The translations under genes were made by a program, and so were the position numbers. DNA of 64,000 nucleotides from JBIYSM02 sp044759095 (lineage in GTDB: Bacteria; Bacillota; Bacilli; Brevibacillales; Brevibacillaceae): NCBI RefSeq assembly GCF_044759095.2, contig NZ_JBIYSM020000019.1, forward strand, positions 11,279-75,278, read 5' to 3'. The notes below the pieces were generated by a model. It searched no databases. It had not been told where the DNA came from and saw nothing but the letters and a program-made list of their open reading frames with translations. Shown piece by piece: positions 42,622 through 51,775 of the stretch (positions are counted from its first letter, which is position 1; the number at the start of each line of letters is the position of its first letter).

Positions 42622-43605
42622 TTATTTGCCTTCAATGATGTACTTGCTCAGATCATCCAGCAGCAGATTGGCTGCTTTTACACCGCCTGCGGTGTTCCAG
42701 ATCACGTCATCCACTTTGTACGCCTTGTTGTTTTTCACGACATTGAGGTTTTTCCAAAGCGGGTCGTTCGTCCACTCTTGCTCCAATTTGCTCGCTTCTC
42801 CATTTCCTGTTTCATAGGAGAAGTAGAACAGGATGTCGCCGTCCATCTCCGGAATGCGCTCTTTCGTTACTTCAGCCGCAAATTCTTCTTTGTTTTGGGA
42901 TTCCGGACGAGCTACGCCCAGTTCCTGCAGAATGATACCGGAGAACGTGTCTTTGTAATAAATGCGCACACGGCCAGGCATGAAGCGAACAATGGAAACT
43001 TTGGTGCTCAGTTTGTCGCCCGCTTTTTCCTTGAATTCGGCGATGCGTTTATCCCAGTCGGCCAGCACCTTTTCGCCCTCAGCCTTTTTGTTCAAAGCTT
43101 CCGCGTACAGCTTGAAGTTATCTTTCCACTTGCCGCGCAGCGTCTCGGAGTAAACTGTAGGTGCAATTTTGGACAGCTGCTCGTAGATTTTTTCGTGACG
43201 CATCTTGTTTCCGAGAATGATATCCGGCTTCAGAGCTGCGATCGCTTCCAGGTTCGGCTGGTCTTCCATGCCCAGTACCTGAACACCTTCCATCTCTGCT
43301 TTAATGTGATCGTAAAAAGGATTGCCGGTCCAGGATTGAACGGCCCCAACCGGTTTGATGCCAAGAGCGAGAACCGCTTCGGTCCCTTCATTCGTCAGAA
43401 CAACCACTTTTTGCGGTGTGCCCTTCACTTCAGTTTCACCCATTGCATGCTTGACTACATATGGTTTACCAGCATCGGCAGTCGGCTGTTCAGCAGGTTT
43501 TTGCTCGGCTTGTTGTCCACCGCATCCGGTGAGAATCAAAAGAACTGCCATGATAAGGCCAAAGATAGATTTGCCTCGCACCAGTCGGTATGTACGTGAA
43601 AACAT
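42622..43605 (-). CDS. Ferric-siderophore ABC transporter substrate-binding lipoprotein
   Basis: This 327-aa protein is of the FecB/FhuD class. It has a lipobox LTGC (Cys about 28), a linker rich in Q, P and A, then the two-lobe fold with VVVLTNEGTEAVLALGIKPVGAV, PNLEAIAALKPDIILG and the long connecting helix. It captures a ferric siderophore outside the cell and passes it to the two FecCD permeases encoded divergently to the right. A Fur-like box lies 32-46 bp upstream of the start. The siderophore type cannot be told. Confidence 0.9.
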   Translation of the reverse strand: MFSRTYRLVRGKSIFGLIMAVLLILTGCGGQQAEQKPAEQPTADAGKPYVVKHAMGETEVKGTPQKVVVLTNEGTEAVLALGIKPVGAVQSWTGNPFYDHIKAEMEGVQVLGMEDQPNLEAIAALKPDIILGNKMRHEKIYEQLSKIAPTVYSETLRGKWKDNFKLYAEALNKKAEGEKVLADWDKRIAEFKEKAGDKLSTKVSIVRFMPGRVRIYYKDTFSGIILQELGVARPESQNKEEFAAEVTKERIPEMDGDILFYFSYETGNGEASKLEQEWTNDPLWKNLNVVKNNKAYKVDDVIWNTAGGVKAANLLLDDLSKYIIEGK

Positions 43606-43636
43606 AATTGGAAAATCCCCTTTCTGTCATTGAAAA

Positions 43637-43651
43637 TGAGAATTAAAATCA
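43637..43651. promoter_or_regulatory. Fur box candidate for the binding-protein gene
   Basis: TGAGAATTAAAATCA matches the 7-1-7 Fur consensus TGATAATNATTATCA at 11 of 14 fixed positions and lies just upstream of the binding-protein gene. Confidence 0.6.
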
Positions 43652-43700
43652 CCGACATGAATTATCCTACAACCGCCAGCATGAGAAGTCAACAGGAAAA

Positions 43701-43715
43701 TGATAATGACTCTCA
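43701..43715. promoter_or_regulatory. Fur box candidate for the permease operon
   Basis: TGATAATGACTCTCA matches the 7-1-7 Fur consensus at 12 of 14 fixed positions, about 90 bp before the first permease gene. AAAATCATTG continues the symmetric A/T pattern to the right. Confidence 0.7.
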
Positions 43716-43802
43716 AAATCATTGACGAATAGGTCGAAAGAAACTAAACTTTAATCTGAAGATTACTGCTCGTGTTTACTATTGTCGGGAAGAAGGATTT
43801 GC

Positions 43803-44813
43803 ATGAAAAGTCGTTTGTCCAACCATTCTCTCAAGATTCTTGGACTGTTCGTCGGTCTATTGCTTCTTTTTTATTTGTCCTACTCCAGTCTCATCTTTGG
43901 CGTTGTCGATACCAGCTGGCAAACAGCCATTGACGCTTATACCAACTTCAATGGGACGAACGAGCACATCGTGATTAAAGAAGTGCGTGTGCCCCGCGTA
44001 TTAAATGCGTTGGCCGTTGGATTCAGTCTGGGTCTGGCGGGAGCTCTGCTGCAGGCATTGACAAGAAACCCGGTGGCTGACGTTGAATTGTTTGGGTTGA
44101 ACGCCGGAGCTGCATTCTTTATTGTGTGTGCGGTAACCTTCTTTTCCATAAATTCTCTGACGGAGTTTACCTGGATCGCTTTTGCCGGAGCCGGCTTCAG
44201 CGGAATCGTTGTATACATGCTCGGATCATTCGGCAGGGACGGCCTTACCCCCGTCAAGCTGACCCTGGCTGGAGCGGCGATTACCGCCCTGTCTGCTTCT
44301 GCCCGTCATGGACTGCTCGTCATCAACGACAAAGCCCTTGATGAGGTGCTCTTTTGGTTGTCCGGTTCTGTCGGCGGACGAAAGCTGGAATACCTGACCA
44401 CTGTGCTGCCTTACATGATCGTTGCCTGGATTGCCGCTTTTGTACTGGCACGGCCCATCCATACCTTGATGATGGGCGATGACGTAGCAAAAGGCTTGGG
44501 ACAGCGCACTCTGCTCGTCAAACTGGCGACAGGCGCAGTGATTGTGCTTCTTTCCGGCAGCTCTGTGGCAGTGGCCGGCCCGATTGGCTTTGTGGGTCTT
44601 GTCACTCCTCATCTCGCCCGCTATCTGGTGGGCATCGACACACGTTGGGTATTCCTCTACAGCGGCATGCTGGGTGCGATGATTCTGCTGGCGGCCGATA
44701 TCGGAGGCCGTTTTATTGCCATGCCGGCGGAACTTCCCATTGGGGTCATGACCGCATTTGTCGGAGTTCCCTTCTTCATCTATGTGGCACGAAAGGGGCT
44801 TGCCTCGTCATGA
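43803..44813 (+). CDS. Iron-siderophore ABC permease (FecCD family), first subunit
   Basis: This 336-aa permease has nine to ten helices. The FecCD signatures RVPRVLNALAVGFSLGLAGALLQALTRNPVADVELFGLNAGA (about 60-100) and GPIGFVGLVTPHLARYLVGID (about 255-275, the ATPase contact) are intact. ATG at 43803 follows AGAAGG; an upstream TTG is less likely. It overlaps the second permease gene by 4 bp and is divergent from the binding-protein gene across a shared Fur-box region. Confidence 0.92.
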   Translation: MKSRLSNHSLKILGLFVGLLLLFYLSYSSLIFGVVDTSWQTAIDAYTNFNGTNEHIVIKEVRVPRVLNALAVGFSLGLAGALLQALTRNPVADVELFGLNAGAAFFIVCAVTFFSINSLTEFTWIAFAGAGFSGIVVYMLGSFGRDGLTPVKLTLAGAAITALSASARHGLLVINDKALDEVLFWLSGSVGGRKLEYLTTVLPYMIVAWIAAFVLARPIHTLMMGDDVAKGLGQRTLLVKLATGAVIVLLSGSSVAVAGPIGFVGLVTPHLARYLVGIDTRWVFLYSGMLGAMILLAADIGGRFIAMPAELPIGVMTAFVGVPFFIYVARKGLASS

Positions 44814-45841
44814 AACAATACCTGCCTCTTCGCAATCGCACGCTTTCGTTTCACCTGCATAAACGGACGGTCTGGCTTGCCATCCTGTTTGCTCTTCTGA
44901 CTGCTGCGGCCGCCGTCGTCAGTCTGGGAATGGGCGAAATGCACATCGCTCCCCTGGACGTGGTGAAGGTCTTTTTGGGAATGGGGTCAGAACAAGACGC
45001 TCTCATCGTTCGGGAGTTCCGACTGCCTCGCATCCTGATTGCCATTCTCGTCGGGGCAGCCCTCGCTGTCGCCGGTTCTGTTCTTCAGGGGATCGCGCGC
45101 AATCCATTGGCGGCCCCCGACATTCTCGGCATTTCAGGCGGCGCTTCTATCACCGCTGTCGCGTTTTTGCTGTTATTCGATTCAGTCAGCGTCAAATGGC
45201 TGCCCGCCGCCGCATTCCTGGGGGCCACATTGGTGGCCTTTCTGCTGTATGGTTTGGCCTGGAAGCAGGGAGTTACCCCGCTGCGGCTGGTGCTGATCGG
45301 CGTGGGGATCAAGATTGTTGCAGGCGCCGCAGTCACTTTGTTGATCACCTTCAGCCCGTTCCTTTTGCAGAACAAGGCGATTCTCTGGCTTACGGGAAGC
45401 ATTTATGGCGTGGATTGGGGAGACGTACTGATGATCCTGCCGTGGATCATGGTTCTCTTTCTGCTGGCCGCCTTCTTCGTCAGACGGGTCAACGTTCAGC
45501 AGTTGGGCGATGACATTGCCACAGGGGTCGGAAGTCAAGTTGAACGGGACCGTTTCTTCCTGCTTCTCATTTGTACAGGTTTGACTGGTGCAGCCGTCGC
45601 CGTCGGCGGCGAGATCAGCTTTGTCGCCCTGCTTGCTCCGCATATCGCCAAGCAATTGGTAGGTCCTTCTTTTGGAGGGGCCATGTCGATTTCCGCTTTT
45701 GTCGGAGCCTTGATCGTACTGTTGGCGGACCTCGTCGGCCGTACTGCTTTTTCACCGCTTGACATCCCGGTCGGCGTCTTTACCTCTGCCGTGGGAGCGC
45801 CGTTTTTCATTTACCTGTTGTACAAAAAACGCCATCACTAA
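44810..45841 (+). CDS. Iron-siderophore ABC permease (FecCD family), second subunit
   Basis: This 343-aa permease pairs with the preceding one to form a heterodimeric channel. The family segments REFRLPRILIAILVGAALAVAGSVLQGIARNPLAAPDILGISGGA and GEISFVALLAPHIAKQLVG are present. ATG at 44810 overlaps the previous stop (ATGA), indicating coupled translation. A much longer open frame upstream runs inside the first permease gene and was not used. The ATPase gene follows after 18 bp. Confidence 0.92.
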   Translation: MKQYLPLRNRTLSFHLHKRTVWLAILFALLTAAAAVVSLGMGEMHIAPLDVVKVFLGMGSEQDALIVREFRLPRILIAILVGAALAVAGSVLQGIARNPLAAPDILGISGGASITAVAFLLLFDSVSVKWLPAAAFLGATLVAFLLYGLAWKQGVTPLRLVLIGVGIKIVAGAAVTLLITFSPFLLQNKAILWLTGSIYGVDWGDVLMILPWIMVLFLLAAFFVRRVNVQQLGDDIATGVGSQVERDRFFLLLICTGLTGAAVAVGGEISFVALLAPHIAKQLVGPSFGGAMSISAFVGALIVLLADLVGRTAFSPLDIPVGVFTSAVGAPFFIYLLYKKRHH

Positions 45842-45859
45842 CGAAAGGGGAGAATCACC

Positions 45860-46684
45860 ATGCACGCCTTGGAAACCAAAGATCTTACCCTGTCCTATGG
45901 GGATCGCAATATTATTGAGCATCTGGATCTAAAGATCCCGCGGGGCAAAATTACCGTTTTCATCGGGAGCAACGGCTGCGGCAAATCGACGCTGCTCCGC
46001 TCTCTTGCACGGCTGCTGAAACCGAAGGAAGGAGCTGTGCTTCTGGAGGGTCAAGCGATTGCCAAGTGGTCCACAAAAGAGGTGGCGAAGCGCCTGGCGA
46101 TCCTGCCGCAGGGGCCTACCGCGCCGGAGGGCCTCACTGTTCTACAGCTGGTGAAACAAGGGCGTTATCCCTATCAGAGTTGGCTGCAGCAGTGGTCGGA
46201 AGAAGACGAGCGCATGGTGACCAAGGCTTTGCAGGCTACTCAGCTTACCCCTTTGGCGGATCAAACGGTTGACTCCCTGTCCGGCGGTCAGCGTCAGCGT
46301 GCCTGGATCGCCATGACCTTGGCCCAGGGGACGGAAACCATCCTGTTGGACGAACCGACCACCTACCTGGACATGTCCCATCAGATCGAGATTCTCGACC
46401 TTTTGCATGAACTCAATCAAACCGAACAGCGTACGATTGTTATGGTACTGCACGATCTGAACCTGGCCTGCCGCTACGCAGACCATATCGTGGCCGTTCA
46501 CAACCAGGGCGTGTTTGCTCAGGGGCGGCCGGAAGACGTGATGACAGTGGAGCTGGTGCGCCACGTCTTTCAACTGGATTGTCAAATTACGCGGGACCCG
46601 CTGTACGGAACGCCGATGTGCATCCCGTACAGCAAAAGCAGAATCGTCCCCACCGCATCGCAAAAAACAAAGGTGCTCTCGTAG
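45860..46684 (+). CDS. Iron-siderophore ABC transporter ATP-binding protein (FepC/FecE family)
   Basis: This 274-aa ATPase has Walker A GSNGCGKST (about 36-44), signature LSGGQRQR (about 140), Walker B ETILLDEPTTYLDMSHQ and the H-loop MVLHDLNLACRYADHI, a set typical of FepC/FecE/FhuC. AAAGGGGAGAATCACC precedes ATG at 45860. It completes the four-gene ferric-siderophore importer. The terminator begins within its last codons. Confidence 0.93.
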   Translation: MHALETKDLTLSYGDRNIIEHLDLKIPRGKITVFIGSNGCGKSTLLRSLARLLKPKEGAVLLEGQAIAKWSTKEVAKRLAILPQGPTAPEGLTVLQLVKQGRYPYQSWLQQWSEEDERMVTKALQATQLTPLADQTVDSLSGGQRQRAWIAMTLAQGTETILLDEPTTYLDMSHQIEILDLLHELNQTEQRTIVMVLHDLNLACRYADHIVAVHNQGVFAQGRPEDVMTVELVRHVFQLDCQITRDPLYGTPMCIPYSKSRIVPTASQKTKVLS

Positions 46685-46699
46685 TCGGAGAGCACCTTT
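46669..46699. terminator. Bidirectional terminator between the siderophore operon and eno
   Basis: AAAGGTGCTCTC pairs with GAGAGCACCTTT (12 bp, 7-nt loop), flanked by A- and T-rich tails. The 147 bp from here to eno hold no gene that I can see. Confidence 0.85.
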
Positions 46700-46846
46700 T
46701 GTTTGTAGACAAACTGTTGTTTATGAGGAAAAGGGCTGGCCCCCGCCCCGGGGATCGTCGCGGAGCGGACGGTTCTTACTTCCTCGCAGGGAGGAGGGTC
46801 GAGCGATAGGCGAAAAAACGGCCCCTGTCGTTCCAGTCGCTTACGC

Positions 46847-48133
46847 TTACTTTTTCAGGTTGTAAAAGACAGCGCGGCCGCCGAAACGAGCAGTATCGCC
46901 CAGTTCGTCTTCGATACGAAGCAGCTGGTTGTACTTGGCTACGCGGTCGGTACGGGAAGGAGCACCGGTCTTGATTTGGCCCGCGTTGGTGGCCACTGCG
47001 ATATCCGCAATGGTCGAGTCTTCCGTCTCGCCGGAGCGGTGGGAGATCACTGCAGTATAGCCCGCACGTTTCGCCATTTCAATCGCATCAAAGGTTTCGG
47101 TCAGGGTACCAATTTGGTTCACCTTGACGAGGATGGAGTTGCCGGTGCTGTTCTCGATGCCGCGAGCCAGACGCTCGGTGTTGGTCACGAACAGGTCGTC
47201 ACCCACAAGCTGAACTTTGCTGCCGAGGCGATCGGTCAAAGCCTTCCAGCCGTCCCAGTCGTCTTCGGAGAGTCCGTCTTCAATGGAGATGATCGGGTAT
47301 TTGCTGACCAGATCCTCGTAAAACGCGATCATTTCTTCCGTGGTTTTCACCACGCCTTCGCCTTCAAAGTGGTACTTGCCGTCTTTGTACATTTCGGTAG
47401 CGGCTACGTCGAGGGCGAGGAACACGTCTTTGCCCGCTTCATAGCCTGCCGCTTTGATTGCCTCCAGAATGGTGGTAATCGCTTCTTCGTTGGACTTCAG
47501 ATTAGGAGCAAAACCGCCCTCGTCGCCCACCGCGGTGTTCAAACCTTTCCCGGAAAGCACCTTTTTCAGGGAGTGGAAGATTTCTGCCCCCATGCGCAGG
47601 GCCTGGGAGAAGGACTCCGCTCCTACCGGCATGACCATGAATTCCTGGATGTCGACAGTGTTGTCGGCATGCTTGCCGCCGTTCAGGATGTTCATCATCG
47701 GGACTGGCAGTGTTTTCGCGTTGAATCCGCCGAGGTAGTTGTAGAGGGAAACGCCGAGCGAGTTGGCCGCAGCGCGGGCAACCGCCATGGATACGCCGAG
47801 GATGGCGTTGGCACCCAGCTTGCCTTTGTTCGGTGTACCGTCCAGCTGAAGCATGGTCATGTCGATACCTACCTGGTCAAGGACATCCATCCCGATCAGT
47901 TCCGGCGCAATGATGTCGTTCACGTTTTCTACCGCTTTTAATACCCCTTTGCCGAGATAGCGGGATTTGTCCCCGTCGCGAAGCTCAACGGCTTCGTACG
48001 CACCGGTGGAAGCGCCGGACGGTACGGCAGCGCGTCCCATTGAACCGTCTTCCAGATACACATCTACCTCAACAGTCGGGTTTCCGCGGGAATCCATAAT
48101 CTCGCGTGCATAAATATCAGTAATCATCGTCAT
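46847..48133 (-). CDS. eno: Enolase
   Basis: This 428-aa enolase converts 2-phosphoglycerate to phosphoenolpyruvate. It shows YAREIMDSRGNPTVEV at the start, the catalytic segment GDEGGFAPNL, metal-binding acids in SIEDGLSEDDWDGW and VGDDLFVTN, the catalytic Lys in ILVKVNQIGTLTE, and SHRSGETED. ATG at 48133 has AAGGAG about nine bases upstream, while an ATG three codons earlier touches the ribosome site. It is the last gene of the gap-pgk-tpi-gpmI-eno series. Confidence 0.97.
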   Translation of the reverse strand: MTMITDIYAREIMDSRGNPTVEVDVYLEDGSMGRAAVPSGASTGAYEAVELRDGDKSRYLGKGVLKAVENVNDIIAPELIGMDVLDQVGIDMTMLQLDGTPNKGKLGANAILGVSMAVARAAANSLGVSLYNYLGGFNAKTLPVPMMNILNGGKHADNTVDIQEFMVMPVGAESFSQALRMGAEIFHSLKKVLSGKGLNTAVGDEGGFAPNLKSNEEAITTILEAIKAAGYEAGKDVFLALDVAATEMYKDGKYHFEGEGVVKTTEEMIAFYEDLVSKYPIISIEDGLSEDDWDGWKALTDRLGSKVQLVGDDLFVTNTERLARGIENSTGNSILVKVNQIGTLTETFDAIEMAKRAGYTAVISHRSGETEDSTIADIAVATNAGQIKTGAPSRTDRVAKYNQLLRIEDELGDTARFGGRAVFYNLKK

Positions 48134-48159
48134 GTCCAACATCTCCTTTTCTCATTGTT

Positions 48160-49701
48160 CTATTTTACCAAAAGCGATTTACCGGTCATGTCAGCGGGCT
48201 TGGGCAGATGCAACAGTTCCAGCATGGTAGGAGCCAGATCGGCCAAAATGCCGTCCTCCCGAAGGGTAAGTCCCTCTTGTGTAACAATCACCGGAACGGG
48301 GAAGGTACTGTGCGAGGTAATCGGTTTGCCTTCCGGATCCAGCATCAGGTCGGCGTTGCCGTGATCAGCGGTGATGATCGCGACGCCCCCTTTACGAATG
48401 ATGGAATCCACCACTTTCCCCAGGCAGGTGTCAACAGTCTCCACCGCCTTGATGGTTGGCTCCATTTTGCCGGAGTGACCCACCATGTCGCAATTCGCGA
48501 AGTTGAGGATAATCGCATCAAAGCGCTCCGCTTCGATCTCCTTCACCACCGCTTCCGTCACTTCCGGAGCGCTCATCTCCGGTTTCAGGTCATAGGTAGC
48601 CACTTTGGGCGATGGAATGAGAATTCGCTTTTCGCCGGGAAACTCCTTTTCCCGACCGCCGCTGAAAAAGAAGGTGACGTGAGGGTACTTCTCCGTCTCT
48701 GCAATGCGCAGCTGGGTTAAACCCTGCTGTGCAATCACTTCGCCAAGCGTATTGTCCAGGTTGGTTGGTTGGTAGGCGACATACCCCCCAACCGACTCGG
48801 AAAACTGCGTCAAGCAGACAAAATGAAGATGGCGGGGGCGCCCTTCTCCGCGATCAAAACCACGGAAATCCTCGTTGGTAAATGCCTGAGAGGTTTGAAT
48901 GGCACGGTCCGGACGGAAGTTAAAGAAGATAATGGAATCCCCCGTTTCCACCAACCCCACCGGTTGTCCCGCCTCATCCACGATCACCGTCGGCATCACA
49001 AATTCGTCCATCACGGATTTTTGGTGCGATTCCTTGACCGCCTGGATCGGGTCGGTATAACGCGGCGCTTCGCCGTACACCATGGCCCGATACGCCTTTT
49101 CCACCCGCTCCCAGCGCTTGTCGCGATCCATTGCGTAGTAGCGCCCCTGTACCGTTGCGATTTTTCCTACGCCGATCTCGTTGATCTTCGCTTGAAGCTC
49201 TTCCAGGTAACGGACAGCGCTGTCCGGCGCTACGTCCCGCCCGTCGAGGAAGCCATGTATGTAGACGCGATCGAAATCCTGCCGCTTCGCCAGTTCAAGG
49301 ATGGCAAAGAGATGTTCGATGTGGCTGTGAACGCCGCCGTCCGAAAGAAGGCCGAACAGGTGCAGTTTTCGATCGTGCTGCTTGGCGTGCTGAATGGCTT
49401 TGATTAACGTTTCGTTTTCAAAAAAGGTTCCTTCGCGGATCTCCTTGGTGATTCGGGTCAGGTCCTGATAGACGACCCGGCCCGCCCCGATGTTAAGATG
49501 TCCTACTTCAGAGTTGCCCATTTGTCCTTCCGGCAGTCCTACCGCCAGTCCGCTCGCCTGCAGGGTGGCGTGAGGGTAGCGGCTCCAAAAACGGTCGAAG
49601 TTCGGCTTTTTGGCCTGGGCGACGGCGTTGCCGTACGTTTCGTCCCGCAAGGCAAATCCGTCCAGGATGATCAAGGCTACAGGTTTCGGTCGATTTGCCA
49701 T
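48160..49701 (-). CDS. gpmI: 2,3-bisphosphoglycerate-independent phosphoglycerate mutase
   Basis: This 513-aa Mn-dependent mutase interconverts 3- and 2-phosphoglycerate. It has LIILDGFALRDETYGNAV with the metal Asp at the N-terminus, the phospho-acceptor Ser in MGNSEVGHLNIGAGR (about residue 62), and C-terminal metal ligands in NFANCDMVGHSG and ITADHGNADLM. Length and motifs are standard. ATG at 49701 follows AGGGGGATACGTGA. It is 12 bp after tpiA and 26 bp before eno. Confidence 0.97.
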   Translation of the reverse strand: MANRPKPVALIILDGFALRDETYGNAVAQAKKPNFDRFWSRYPHATLQASGLAVGLPEGQMGNSEVGHLNIGAGRVVYQDLTRITKEIREGTFFENETLIKAIQHAKQHDRKLHLFGLLSDGGVHSHIEHLFAILELAKRQDFDRVYIHGFLDGRDVAPDSAVRYLEELQAKINEIGVGKIATVQGRYYAMDRDKRWERVEKAYRAMVYGEAPRYTDPIQAVKESHQKSVMDEFVMPTVIVDEAGQPVGLVETGDSIIFFNFRPDRAIQTSQAFTNEDFRGFDRGEGRPRHLHFVCLTQFSESVGGYVAYQPTNLDNTLGEVIAQQGLTQLRIAETEKYPHVTFFFSGGREKEFPGEKRILIPSPKVATYDLKPEMSAPEVTEAVVKEIEAERFDAIILNFANCDMVGHSGKMEPTIKAVETVDTCLGKVVDSIIRKGGVAIITADHGNADLMLDPEGKPITSHSTFPVPVIVTQEGLTLREDGILADLAPTMLELLHLPKPADMTGKSLLVK

Positions 49702-49713
49702 TCACGTATCCCC

Positions 49714-50472
49714 CTATTTTGCGGCTGCGCCGGCTACCAGTTTCAGATAGCTGTCTGCAGCCAGACTCGCTCCCCCAACCAACGCACCGTCAATGTCCGA
49801 TTGCGCGAGGAAGCTCTCAATGTTTTCCGGTTTCACGCTGCCGCCGTACTGAATCCGTATCGCTTCAGCCGCTTCCTTGCCGTACTGGTCGGCAATCACG
49901 CCGCGGATGTAGGCGATCGTCTGATTGGCATCTTCCGCCGTGGACGATTTGCCTGTGCCAATTGCCCAAATCGGTTCGTAGGCCAATACGACGTCCACCA
50001 GGTTGTCCGCCGAAACGCTGGCCAGCGCTGCTTCTGTTTGCTTGCGGACGACCTCTTCCGTCTGGCCGGCTTCGTGTTGTTGGAGACTTTCTCCCACGCA
50101 AACGATCGGCTTCAGACCATGGTTCAGGGCAGCCAGCACCTTTTTGTTCACCGTGTCATCCGTCTCATTAAAATACTGACGGCGTTCGGAATGACCAATA
50201 ATCACGTAGGTGACGCCCAACTCCTTCAGCATCAGCGGGCTGATTTCTCCTGTAAAGGCTCCTTTCTCCTCATAATGCATGTTTTGTGCGCCGAGCACGT
50301 ACGGCGTTCCCTTGAACAACTCGGCGAGCGCCGGCAGCGCAGTGAACGGAGCGCAAACGACCTTTTCCACGGAGGGAACGTTTTCTTCACTCCTCAGCTG
50401 CCGGGCAAATTCGCTCGCCTCGGCAATCGTTTTAAACATTTTCCAGTTTCCAGCGATAATGCGGGTTCTCAG
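49714..50472 (-). CDS. tpiA: Triosephosphate isomerase, probable CTG start
   Basis: This TIM-barrel enzyme of about 252 aa interconverts dihydroxyacetone phosphate and glyceraldehyde 3-phosphate. It shows RIIAGNWKMFKT at the N-terminus, the catalytic His in GHSERRQYF, the catalytic Glu in AYEPIWAIGTG and the phosphate loop VGGASL. The conserved family start (MR-pIIAGNWKM) falls on a CTG at 50472, which has AAGGAGG nine bases upstream. The alternative GTG at 50479-50481 directly abuts that ribosome site. The site overlaps the pgk stop, so the genes are translationally coupled. Confidence 0.93.
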   Translation of the reverse strand: MRTRIIAGNWKMFKTIAEASEFARQLRSEENVPSVEKVVCAPFTALPALAELFKGTPYVLGAQNMHYEEKGAFTGEISPLMLKELGVTYVIIGHSERRQYFNETDDTVNKKVLAALNHGLKPIVCVGESLQQHEAGQTEEVVRKQTEAALASVSADNLVDVVLAYEPIWAIGTGKSSTAEDANQTIAYIRGVIADQYGKEAAEAIRIQYGGSVKPENIESFLAQSDIDGALVGGASLAADSYLKLVAGAAAK

Positions 50473-50486
50473 GGGATTCACCCTCC

Positions 50487-51671
50487 TTATTCTTTATCCT
50501 CAAGGACAGCTACGCCGGGGAGCTCTTTTCCTTCCATAAACTCCAGCGAAGCGCCGCCCCCTGTGGAGATGTGGGTCATCTGTTCGGCTACGCCCGCTTT
50601 CTCTACGGCTGCTACCGAATCTCCGCCGCCGATGATGGTCGTACCGCTGCAATCCGCCATGGCTTTCGCCACACCGATCGTTCCCTCGGCAAAAGCATCC
50701 ATCTCAAACACGCCCATCGGCCCGTTCCACACCACGGTTTTGGAACTGACGATCACATCCCGGAACGCTTCCACTGATTTCGGACCGACGTCAAGCGCCA
50801 TCCAACCGTCGGGAATGGTGTCAACGGACACAATTTGCTTCTCGGCATCCGCGGCAAAGCGATCCGCTACCACGACGTCAACCGGCATGAACAGCTGTAC
50901 GCCGCGCTCTTTTGCCTGTTCCATCAGCGAGCGGGCCAAATCCAACTTGTCCTCTTCATGCAAGGACGCTCCCACGCTGTATCCCTGGGCTTTCAGGAAG
51001 GTATTGGCCATGCCTCCGCCAATGATCAGGTGGTCTACTTTGGTTAACAAATTTTCAATCACGGCAATTTTATCTTTTACCTTGGCTCCGCCCACAATCG
51101 CGGTAAACGGCCGTTCCGGTCGCGACAGGGCGCCGCCGAGGAAACGGATTTCCTTTTCCATCAAAAGGCCCGCTACCGCAGGTATGTATTTCGCAATCCC
51201 GGCTGTTGAGGCATGGGCGCGGTGTGCGGCACCAAAGGCGTCATTGACAAACAGGTCGGCCAGTCCCGCAAATTGCTTGGCCAGTTCAGGATCGTTCTTC
51301 TCTTCTCCGGCGTGGAAACGCACATTTTCCAACAGGATGACGTCACCGTTTTGCATGCCCGCCACCGCTGCTTCGACCGCTTCTCCAACAGAATCGTCGA
51401 GCTTCTTTACCTCTTTGCCCAGCAGTTCGGACAGGTGCTTGGCTACCGGAGTCAGGCGCATTTCTTCCACGACTGCTCCTTTTGGACGTCCGAAGTGACT
51501 GGCCAAAATTACTTTGGCGTTCGCTTCCGTCAAATACTGAATCGTAGGCAGGGCAGCGCGAATGCGCGTATCGTCTGTAATGACGCCGTCTTGCATCGGG
51601 ACGTTAAAGTCCACACGGCAAAAGACGCGCTTTCCTGACAATTCTACGTCGCGGATAGACTTTTTGTTCAT
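50487..51671 (-). CDS. pgk: Phosphoglycerate kinase
   Basis: This 394-aa kinase makes ATP from 1,3-bisphosphoglycerate. Seen are RVDFNVPMQDG, the DDTRIRAALPTI arginine loop, SHFGRPKG, the hinge segment GGAKVKDKI and the nucleotide-binding GGGDSVAAVEKAG with STGGGASLEF. ATG at 51671 follows GGGAGGATCGTTC. A hairpin terminator separates it from gapA upstream, so it may also have its own promoter, as happens in bacilli. Confidence 0.97.
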   Translation of the reverse strand: MNKKSIRDVELSGKRVFCRVDFNVPMQDGVITDDTRIRAALPTIQYLTEANAKVILASHFGRPKGAVVEEMRLTPVAKHLSELLGKEVKKLDDSVGEAVEAAVAGMQNGDVILLENVRFHAGEEKNDPELAKQFAGLADLFVNDAFGAAHRAHASTAGIAKYIPAVAGLLMEKEIRFLGGALSRPERPFTAIVGGAKVKDKIAVIENLLTKVDHLIIGGGMANTFLKAQGYSVGASLHEEDKLDLARSLMEQAKERGVQLFMPVDVVVADRFAADAEKQIVSVDTIPDGWMALDVGPKSVEAFRDVIVSSKTVVWNGPMGVFEMDAFAEGTIGVAKAMADCSGTTIIGGGDSVAAVEKAGVAEQMTHISTGGGASLEFMEGKELPGVAVLEDKE

Positions 51672-51722
51672 GAACGATCCTCCCCAGGTCTTCGGCTATT
51701 GTTCGTGAAAATAGCATACGGG

Positions 51723-51752
51723 AAAAAGGGAGAGGCTGCTCTCCCTTTTTTT
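51723..51752. terminator. Hairpin between gapA and pgk
   Basis: GGGAGAG pairs with CTCTCCC over a 4-nt loop inside A- and T-runs. On the minus strand it follows gapA by 24 bp and could reduce read-through into pgk, giving more gapA than downstream product. Confidence 0.75.
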
Positions 51753-51775
51753 CCACAACAGTTCTATTTTACGTG

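Noticed and set aside
49498..51498. A 666-codon plus-strand open frame, and similar ones at 51773-52798 and 57737-59038
   Set aside because: They run antisense to gpmI, tpiA, pgk, gapA and the livJ-like gene and show no domains or ribosome sites.
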